Shown in pieces: positions 57,561 through 64,000 of a DNA stretch of 64,000 nucleotides; position 1 is the first letter of the stretch, and each line of letters begins with the position of its first letter. The DNA is taken from NCBI GenBank assembly GCA_017163975.1, contig JAFFSR010000004.1:9734001-9798000 (forward strand). The letters run 5' to 3'. This DNA is from Anastatus disparis (lineage: Eukaryota > Arthropoda > Insecta > Hymenoptera > Eupelmidae). A program made the position numbers and the translations under genes. The notes under the pieces were generated by a model. It did not search any database. It saw nothing but the letters and a program-made list of their open reading frames with translations, and was not told the origin of the DNA.

Positions 57561-57734
57561 AAATTCTTTTTTTTCTACCCATCATGAATGTTTATAGACT
57601 TGAAGAAAATGAATGGGCGAAATTTGACAAATTAACTATTTCTTTAGTTAAATAAATAAAAATAATTAAAGAAATAATGAAAAATAAGTATTTTATAACC
57701 TGAAACACTTGACCAAGAGCAAAAAAAGCGAGAT

Positions 57735-57805
57735 TAAAAAAAAAACCCAAAAATAACCCAAAATTTTCTGGATATTTTCTGGTTATTTTTGGGTTATTTG
57801 TGGGT
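57735..57805. repeat. Short palindrome
   Basis: AAAATAACCCAAAATTTTCT and TGGTTATTTTTGGGTTATTT; hairpin-forming, no coding content. Confidence 0.5.
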
Positions 57806-58001
57806 TATAGGTGGTTGTCACGGATGATTTTTCAGGATCGATTCCTTTTTCGACGGGCTATCGATTGCCGCTATCCCCAGATCCGGCCGGAATTTCCATC
57901 ATATAGAAAACGGCGATTGAATTTTGGTCGACCAAAACTTTTTTCTTGTTTTTCGAAGATCTATCGATTTCTGACATCCCCAGACCCGTACGAGGTCTCT
58001 A

Positions 58002-58524
58002 TCATTGGAAACTCGCAATCGACTTTTTAACTAATTGAAAACTTTTAACAGTTTCTTCAAGCGCTGCGCTATGATACGTGGTCACTTGGGCGAGTCCCGA
58101 GGCGTTGACCCGCTGTGCCTGCTCTTGGAAGTAAGCTCCGTGATCGCGGTCAGGATGGGTCTCATCATCATCGTCGTCGTCGCGTCCTGACAAAAATTCT
58201 ATGACGTGAATTATCTCGTGAGCTATGGTATTCCGGAGGGCTGCCCACGATTCCATCCTTTCAAATTCTGCCCGGTGAAGAGGGGCACTCAAATATACTG
58301 TCGAGTGGTTCAGTACTTCCGGAATTTTTTCTTTTCTGCTCGACCCACTTGTATGTGAATTGCAGTGGATTAGGATACTCTGGTTGTGGCCAGAGAGCAT
58401 CCCGCAATTCTCGTACGATGGGTACGAGCGGAGGGAGAAGATCTTTTGAAGAACGGTTCTTGGCAGGATTTGCAAGTCCGGGGTGCAGGTTACCGCCTCC
58501 ACCGGAATTCCGTGTAACGGGCAT
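58002..58524 (-). pseudogene. SprT-like zinc metalloprotease (frameshifted)
   Basis: ATG at 58524 opens MPVTRNSGGGGNLHPG and continues through PEYPNPLQFTYKWVEQKRKN; the frame then changes within the A-rich run near 58325-58345 and resumes as PEVLNHSTVYLSAPLHRAEF, ALRNTIAHEIIHVIEF (58206-58220 encode HEIIH), an Asp-rich loop and DHGAYFQEQAQRVNASGLAQ, then TTYHS. The HExxH motif, the upstream beta-strand and the downstream HG..F...A..(V/I)N are the SprT/Spartan layout, in which the two His and a later His bind zinc and Glu is catalytic; the family cleaves DNA-bound proteins. It lacks the zinc-ribbon. It is transcribed divergently from the family-1 gene, whose ATG is only about 155 bases away, suggesting a shared promoter. 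Confidence 0.7.
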
Positions 58525-58678
58525 GTTTGTTGTTGTTTGATGATATTGCTGATGGTGTTGTTGTTGTTGTAGTTGTTGTTGTTACTGTTATTGTTGATAT
58601 TATATCGAATGTTGTGCTTATTCGAAGAACCGATATGCGTTTCTTATTTTATTTATTAGTATTTAATAATAATAATCA
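58525..58678. promoter_or_regulatory. Divergent intergenic region with (TTG)n
   Basis: The 154 bases between two divergent ATGs contain GATGGTGTTGTTGTTGTTGT and a run of A+T. No TATA box stands out. Inferred to contain both promoters from the head-to-head gene arrangement. Confidence 0.4.
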
Positions 58679-58738
58679 ATGGCGCTAATTACAAAAAATT
58701 ATTTACAGAAAATCCAAGGATATAACGGACAATTCAGG

Positions 58739-58795
<57 letters not shown>

Positions 58796-59966
58796 AGCAG
58801 CAACAACAACAACAACAACAACAACAAAGACAACAAATGATTCAACAGTAAAAAATTCAAATAATGTAACAAAATGTAATGAAAAATCTACAAATATTAC
58901 AAAAGATGATAAAAAATTAACCAAAACAACAGAAAAAAAATTACGTGCACTCGTATGTCCTTGGATATATCCAAATGTGGATTGCACTACTTCTTACCAG
59001 CAGCAGCGGACTACTGTTGAAAACGTAGACGAAGAGAAACTGGAGCAAACAATTGTTCCTCTAAGAGTTGAGCCATTAACTCTTACAGGAAAAATTGATT
59101 ACGATTCGATCGCGATTTTATCAATGAATCTGGATGATTACGATACGTGTGTGAAAAATGTGGTCCAGTGTAATATAAACATCCAGGATTGCCGTAACTC
59201 CAAATTGCTTCAAAGAGTGAAACAAATGTCACCAAACGCAAAAAAATTTGTAGAAGCGAGGCTTGTTAATAATGGTATGGACTCCATATACGTTTTATTC
59301 GCTCTTGATCGGGATGATTACACGGATATCCGGGATAATCACCTGATGAGAGTTATAAGACCATCGTTAATGGCCATTCCATCGTCCAGTAAAACATAAA
59401 AAACACAAAAGGAGGACAATACGAATAAACAATGGACCATATTTAAAGAAGATTTTAAGCCATTTGCCATCGAGGTGATACGTCTCACTAGAACGTTTGA
59501 AAACGAATTTAAGAGCGTGGAAAACGTCTTTTATTATATGTGCTCGCATGGCTGTAAGAGCGAAAACGGAGAATACATTAAAAAATGTATTCAGCAAAAT
59601 TTGATTGATAATCCAGTAGGCTTGGAATTAATACAAGTGCACGTGGCCTGCACGATAAATGCTCCCGATGAAGGCCATTACGTTCTGGATTATCAAGGAC
59701 TTGAGAAAACCTTAAGTATAATATGTTTTTACGCTCAAAAGAATTATTTTATGATGGACAGTGGTATGTTTCACGGAGTAGTTGCCCCGAAATCGCTGGA
59801 TTGCGACTATCTCCATGCGTATACCACTATCGATCATAAAATCCAATTTCACAATAGAGCACCATCAGTATTGGCGTACGCAATGACAGGCGGCTTTAAT
59901 GCACCATACCGCAACGTAAAAAACTCCTTTGCCAATCACAAATCCAATACAAAGGAGCAAATATAG
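58679..59966 (+). pseudogene. Family-1 protein, locus B (interrupted)
   Basis: Starting at ATG 58679 the frame reads MALITKNYLQKIQGYNGQ and a poly-Asn run from (CAA)n and stops at 58838; one base out of register the same tract encodes poly-Thr and stays open to 59966 except for one TAA at 59397. Later blocks are LRALVCPWIYPNVDC, GKIDYDSIAILSMNLDDY, VFYYMCSHG and INAPDEGHYVLDYQG. The locus A relic carries all but the first as one frame across the TAA position, so the two halves form one protein of about 420 residues. No known domain is recognised; the AP-x-E-x-H-x-(V)-x-DY signature is the best search handle. A TTTACAG acceptor at 58707 offers an alternative to the frame change. It lies between the divergent SprT gene and family-2. 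Confidence 0.6.
58740..58830. repeat. (CAA)n trinucleotide tract in coding sequence
   Basis: About 27 CAA/ACA units with one TAGCAG interruption. Length change by other than three bases would switch the downstream frame. Confidence 0.95.
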
Positions 59967-60138
59967 AAGGTAATATTTTTTTTTTTTTTTTTTTATTATA
60001 TTCACGGGCATTACTGCCCTTTTTTAACACATAGAAATTAATTTTCAATACAACACAATGTGACAATATTTTAAATATTTTTATCTTTGTTATTTTTTTT
60101 TTTAAACGATTAACGTAATTTTTTTGGTTTTTTTTAAG
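59967..60138. other. Spacer or intron between family-1 and family-2
   Basis: A donor-like AAG|GTAATA follows the stop at 59966 and an acceptor-like TTTTTAAG precedes 60139, with a long poly-T between. The phases do not match, so this is more likely a gene boundary than an intron. Confidence 0.4.
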
Positions 60139-60408
60139 GATGGTGCCAATGGCTAAAAGCCACGAAAAATTCGATGGATTTACGAATCGAAGGAGTTTTT
60201 TCGTTCAGCTGTTTGGAAAAATTTGTACTCTATCCCAACGAATACAGAAGCTCGTTGAAAACGAACTCCCAGTACGAATTGTTCAATTTCATGAACTTGC
60301 TGAAAAGAAATAATGCTATAGTATTGATACAAAACTTCCACCAATACGCGGTAAGCTGTATTGGTCAGGATCTAGGTATTTTGTTGTCAGCGGTTCAAGA
60401 TGAAACTG
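60139..60408 (+). CDS. Family-2 gene, locus B, first exon seen
   Basis: Open from the acceptor-like TTTTTAAG at 60138 to the donor GTAATTAC at 60409 in phase 1. The reading frame that fits the next exon encodes MDLRIEGVFSFSCLEKFVLY (Met at 60174), KTNSQYELFNFMNLLKRNNA and FHQYAVSCIGQDLGIL. I do not recognise the domain and no equivalent part is visible at locus C. An alternative frame from ATG 60140 gives 57 residues and is not supported by the splice. The true N terminus may be the Met at 60174 or in an upstream exon. Confidence 0.5.
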
Positions 60409-61245
60409 GTAATTACAATAACTAATTATTATTAAAAAAATTGCTTTAAAAATAACAATATATCTATTACTTTTTACAGGAATATTAAGAGCAGGTCGTA
60501 TATCTCTGTCCTTTTCTAATCGAAGAAGTAATTTTTTTGCAAAAACTAATAATTGTAGCAAAAAATAAGGAGATAGCCCCATCTCGTATGATAAAAAGCA
60601 AGATTTTCTTTGATGAGGAAAAATTATTTTATAGCACTGCGTGAGCTAAATTCGCGTTTTCTACACCATTTAGCGGGAGCTAAATACAACTTTTTTGAAC
60701 TGTGTAAAAAAGTACTACCGTCAGAAATTTTGCACTTTATTATACTGTTCAAAAAAGTAATATCGAAATCACGCATCACAATCACTCTTTGTATATATAT
60801 TAATACGTAGAAATGTCTTTTCACACATGATAATACGTAGAAAATCAATCAAAAAATATAAATACTTTAATAAAGAATTGAAAACATCAAGAAAATCAAA
60901 ACTATAGTTTATAAATTACTGTTGTGCCGTGAGTTGTCGAAACAAAACATCTGTGAGCGGCGCGCATGCGTGTACAGTGTGTACGGCCTAAGAATGAGGA
61001 AGAAAGAGATAGCTGTACGAACAATAAACTAGATGCTTTGCTTTGTCTGACCTGTGTATACATAAATCTAAATAATCGGCAAGTTCTCTTTTTATCATAT
61101 TGTATTTAATTAATAAAATATCACTGACATCAATACTTATTTGATATAATTTTACAATCTAAGAATATTTTTGATATCGTTTTTGCTTTTTTTTTGTTTA
61201 CGATGGGTCTATCATTGATAATAAATAGTTTTACTTTTTTTCGAT

Positions 61246-61410
61246 TTATCATTCGTGGTGTGCATGGTTTTGCTGATATATAGAATTCGTTTTTATTTAC
61301 GAATTATCATTCGTGGTGTGCATAGTTTTGCTGATATATAGAATTCGTTTTTATTTACGAATTATCGTAAATTAAATTATTAAATTATTAAATTATTATT
61401 CGTGGTGTGT
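61246..61410. repeat. Tandem 60-base repeat
   Basis: ATCATTCGTGGTGTGCATGG then TTTTGCTGATATATAGAATT occurs twice in tandem and once more in shortened form (TATTATTCGTGGTGTGTATA). Confidence 0.85.
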
Positions 61411-61477
61411 ATAGTTTTTGATAATATTGATTTTCTGGGGTATTAATTACGTGTGGCGAATTTATCTCACACGTGCT

Positions 61478-61615
61478 ATAAAATAATATACGATACGTGT
61501 GCTCGAAGTGGTCCTCTTACACGACGTGCATAGCACCCTAGCTGCGCTCGGGCGCTAACTGCGCGCCGTGTAAAAAAGGACCACTTAGAGCACGTGTATC
61601 GTAATGTACTATTTA
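61478..61615. repeat. CpG-rich foldback, TATACTATT-tip family
   Basis: ATACGATACGTGTGCTCGAA on the left pairs with TAGAGCACGTGTATCGTAAT on the right; the core holds AGCTGCGCTCGGGCGC. Ends ATGTACTATT. Nested in the MITE. Confidence 0.75.
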
Positions 61616-62262
61616 TCGATTCGTTTCGAAGAAAACCTTGAAAAACTTAAAAAATAGAGGTTAGGATGGACAATTCAGTTTTTCAAGGTTTTCTTAAAAA
61701 CGAAGCAATAAAAATAATTTTTCCTCATAAAAGAGAATCTTGCTTTTTATTATACGAGATGGGGCTTTCTTCTTATTTTTTGCTACAGTTATTAATTTTT
61801 GTGAAAACATAAATTCTTTGATTAGAAAAGCACAGATATACTCGACCTCCTCTTAATGCCATCGAATTCTGTCATAAAAATTTACAAAGCGGAACAAAAG
61901 GTTAAGGCGTTTATCGAGGGCACGACTAATCGCTTTAACGTAAAGTTTGTAAATTCGTGCTCCGTAACAAGTCATGGATTAAGAAGGTTTTATAAAACCG
62001 CATCGATACAATTGCCAAATTCGTTTTTCGAAGATTTTCGAAACGAATTTAAGTACATAGGATCCGATGCTTATGAAACCTTAAAAATTATTAACTTCAT
62101 GATTAAGAACAATGAAAACGCCAGTAGTACGAAGGATCAAGTAAGTTTATTATTTGAAATGCTTGATCAATTGTACACGTGCCTCAGTAGAGGAATATTA
62201 AGAAGGGCAAACAACGGCGTGCCTTTTTATAGTCGAACTATTCAACTGTCACTTGTGAGCAG

Positions 62263-62275
62263 GTGAATATTATAC

Positions 62276-62318
<43 letters not shown>

Positions 62319-62364
62319 AATATCTTTATTATTGTTCTTAATATTATTACTTTTTAAATTACAG
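62263..62364 (+). other. Spliceosomal intron of the family-2 gene
   Basis: AG|GTGAAT ... TTACAG|A; the split codon restores Arg and the frame continues without a stop on both sides. It contains an (ATT)n microsatellite (62277-62317). A gene with such an intron is expressed, or was, in a eukaryotic nucleus. Confidence 0.75.
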
Positions 62365-62653
62365 ATTAGTGTGCGTAGAGGATAATGTGGCTACTCTCAA
62401 GAATCCTCCATCTTTATCAATGGCAATGGTCCTGTCGGCTGTTTTGGGAGAAAAGTATTCTATTAAGTTCACATGGTCCAAAATCATTATATATTGCAAA
62501 CGCAATGTGCAAGTTTGGCCAGGCATATTTTATACGAAATATACTGATTCCAAAAAATGGGTCAAAATTCAAAGATTAGCTGAGATACCAAAATCTAATC
62601 GATTGATAAAACAATACAATCTTAAACATATTTCGAAGAATAAAAAGTTATAA
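62365..62653 (+). CDS. Family-2 gene, third exon
   Basis: Continues in phase as LVCVEDNVATLKNPPSLSMA, VLGEKYSIKFTWSKIIIYCK and NVQVWPGIFYTKYTDSKKWV, then a basic tail KHISKNKKL and TAA. The block NVQVWPGIF...KKWVKIQRL matches KVRFWPSYF...IQWHRVVRA of locus C in sequence and position. The stop lies at the very edge of a MITE (62654), so the natural C terminus may have been replaced; the coiled-coil segment at 63023 probably followed it originally, as at locus C. Function not known; no catalytic motif is seen. Confidence 0.6.
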
Positions 62654-63019
62654 AAATTTGAGCTGAATTTCCTTTTAAGAATATTAATTAATGATAAATG
62701 TTAAAATGTAGTACAATTTTCATAACGCTGTAACTTTGGGAAAATATAACATTTTGACATGCTATAACTACTATTTCGAAAGGATTTGAACGTAGCTTTC
62801 ATTTGAAAACAGTTACAAGCGTCTAGCTATTAATGCTAAAGAATTATAAGCGTTTGAAAATCTAGTAACTTTTTTAGTGATTTTCTTTAATTGCCTGCAA
62901 CTAGAGAAATATTGAGCGTTGGGGTCTATAACTCTGGCTTTTTCCATATTTTGACATCTGAAAACCTATCTCAAAGTTAGAGCAAAATCCGTGATCCGGA
63001 GATGTGATACTCTCCTAGT
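62654..63019. repeat. Truncated CTAGGAGAG MITE
   Basis: Matches 1710-2072, including GGTAGTACAATTTTCATAAC-like and TGGCTTTTTCCATATTTTGA words, and ends GATACTCTCCTAG. The left part is missing, and it separates the family-2 exon from the coiled-coil segment. Confidence 0.8.
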
Positions 63020-63348
63020 GAGTTAAATAAATTGAAAGCCCGGCTCCATAGAGAAGAAGAGTTGATTCAGATATGTATTGCGGATTTTCAGGCTGCTGCA
63101 CATAGAGTACAAATGGTGGTTAACATACGTTTTGCAACTATTAATAAGATCAATGAACTACAGGCAAAAATGACACAGCTAATACAGGAAAACGAGAAAA
63201 AAAATTAAACGCCAAAATGATTAAAATGAAAATGCTGTTTGGAGATGAAGACGAAGACACCAACGAAACTTCTAAGGCAGGATCTTCAAAAGAAAATGTC
63301 AGCAAAACTTCGGAACCAGCACGACCTAAGACTCCTACTATATTGTAA
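63020..63348 (+). pseudogene. Family-2 coiled-coil tail, locus B (frameshifted)
   Basis: From the MITE edge the frame reads LNKLKARLHREEELIQICIA, then VNIRFATINKINELQAKMTQ, with heptad spacing of a coiled coil, and stops at 63208. One base out of register after the A8 run at 63197-63204 it continues with an acidic, Ser-rich tail (FGDEDEDTNETSKAGSS, SEPARPKTPT) to TAA at 63348, which overlaps the first bases of the inverted repeat. Locus C also ends in a coiled coil, which supports a common origin. Confidence 0.5.
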
Positions 63349-64000
63349 CGTTTGGCCTTTTTGCCTCGATTAGATCTTGATTTCGTAGGCGTCAGATTTT
63401 TAGAGGGCGCTGCAGATGGTCGATTTTCGGAGGCCAAAGTTTATCTTACATACTAAACTAACCTAACCTTATTAAATTAATAAAATTAATAATAAGAAAA
63501 TAAAGAAATAAACTAAAAGAAATTAATCTCCATCAAATATTTGAAAAGAATAAAATATAAATGATTAAGAAAAGAAATAATACAAAGCTAACCTATTCTT
63601 ACGTACGAAGTGATAATGTTCGTGAGAGGAAGCAGGGTGGGTACTACGGACTGGTGATTAAGTTCAAACACGACACTTTAGGTTTAAACTTAAATTAACT
63701 TTTCTTTTATATTTATTAATAAAAAAGAAAAAAAATTTATTACAACGCCGATTTCAATAATACTTAACAAAAACAAAAATAAAAATTATAATTGAGAGAA
63801 ATAATGTTTCGCACGTTACGAAGGAACAGAAAAGTCTTTAGTTCTCTCCTTGACCGCTAGGTGGCGCTATCTTGTATTTATCGGCTGTAACAAATAAAAA
63901 CGAAAAAAATACAATGGTTAATTATATAACAAAAATAGACTCGGCGGGTAAATTCACGACCTACTTTATCGGCGGAGTTCGGCGCGGTCGGTAACGGAGC
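63344..64000 (+). repeat. Right arm of the long inverted repeat (runs off the window)
   Basis: Begins TGTAACGTTTGGCC and is the inverse of 52790-53501 to the last base of the window, so its outer end is not seen. It contains GGTGGCGCTAT, CCTTGACCGCTAGG, the purine-rich GAGAGGAAGCAGGG and several A+T-rich stretches. The left arm is TGTTACG in the same relative orientation. Either the terminal repeat of an 11-kb element, two opposite LTRs, or part of a larger inverted duplication. Confidence 0.85.

Larger units (their letters stand above)
60489..61852. repeat. 1.36-kb TTAA MITE inside the family-2 exon
   Basis: TTAA at 60485-60488 and 61853-61856; ends GAGCAGGTCGTATATCTCTG and CAGATATACTCGACCTCCTC. 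Long arms pair (AAAATAAGGAGATAGCCCCA with TGGGGCTTTCTTCTTATTTT). The interior has a 61246-61365 tandem repeat and a CpG-rich foldback at 61478-61612. A solo end of the same family is at 2393. Confidence 0.88.
60480..62262 (+). pseudogene. Family-2 gene, second exon split by a TTAA MITE
   Basis: The acceptor TTTTTACAG at 60479 joins the previous exon in phase. Nine bases on, a 1.36-kb MITE interrupts the exon at TTAA; the coding frame resumes at the right TTAA (61853-61856) as MPSNSVIKIYKAEQKVKAFI, EGTTNRFNVKFVNSC, LPNSFFEDFRNEFKYIGSDA and SRGILRRANNGVPFY and reaches the donor AG|GTGAAT at 62263. Removal of the insert plus one TTAA keeps the frame. The part after FIEG corresponds to locus C. 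The MITE end TTAATG happens to provide an ATG, so a shortened protein could still be made. Confidence 0.6.

Noticed and set aside
58349..58540. Plus-strand 63-residue frame
   Set aside because: Antisense shadow of the SprT-like gene.
58703..58987. Minus-strand Val-rich frame
   Set aside because: Antisense of the (CAA)n coding tract.
60140..60313. 57-residue frame from ATG 60140 as the start of family-2
   Set aside because: It stops before the donor at 60409, whereas the overlapping frame from 60174 joins the next exon in phase.
63150..63437. Minus-strand 95-residue frame
   Set aside because: Crosses the boundary between the coiled-coil relic and the inverted repeat and has no similarity support.
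52790..64000. A Polinton/Maverick element defined by the long inverted repeat
   Set aside because: No polymerase B, retroviral-type integrase, packaging ATPase or adenovirus-type protease could be read between the arms, and the outer ends and target duplication are not visible.

Overview
This is an A+T-rich, intron-bearing animal sequence, most likely from an insect. The support is a FLYWCH/MULE transposase-type gene, a Zeste-like Myb/SANT gene, a MADF fragment, relics of TRIM37 and NAA30, tRNA- and 5S-derived SINEs, Tc1 and LINE remnants and many foldback MITEs. Frequent GGTTAGGTTAGG-type motifs also fit insects. Order-level placement (for example Hymenoptera) is only a guess. Nothing bacterial is visible.

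Layout. 1-7.9 kb: repeats only (dimeric CTAGGAGAG foldback MITE, CpG-rich foldbacks, a LINE tail, a 1-kb element carrying an ACTTGAGTAA minisatellite, an AAGCTTCC-rich element split by a TTAA MITE). 7.97-15.08 kb: one plus-strand FLYWCH-MULE gene in seven exons whose introns are packed with MITEs; most splice phases agree and there are two frameshifts. 15-18 kb: MITEs and foldbacks. 18.2-25.8 kb, minus strand: a small Zeste-like Myb gene whose 7-kb intron holds a five-layer nest of transposons (with two SINEs) and a secreted Pro/Thr-rich ORF. 26-40 kb: almost pure repeats, ending in a 4.5-kb nest of foldback elements. 40.2-41.2 kb, minus: an unprocessed TRIM37 pseudogene. 41.7-42.35 kb: a TATA-containing leader- or LTR-like module with repeated motifs. 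43.2-45.6 kb, minus: MADF exons and a decayed copy (locus A) of an unrecognised protein family. 46.5 kb: NAA30 relic. 48-50.9 kb: SINE and MITEs.

51.4-64 kb is the most unusual part. Locus C (51.4-52.5 kb, minus) and locus B (58.0-63.35 kb) carry homologous, unrecognised proteins. Locus B combines a divergent SprT-like zinc metalloprotease, family-1 protein (also at locus A) and family-2 protein (also at locus C, with real spliceosomal introns in B). A pair of inverted repeats of at least 0.66 kb lies at 52.8-53.5 and 63.34-64 kb; the right arm runs off the window. These loci look like dispersed, decaying copies of a multi-gene mobile element or endogenised virus-like cassette that I cannot assign to a known group.

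Many reading frames are broken by single-base shifts, several of them in homopolymers, so pseudogene decay and uncorrected sequencing indels cannot be separated from the sequence alone. Protein similarities are by eye; no database was searched.
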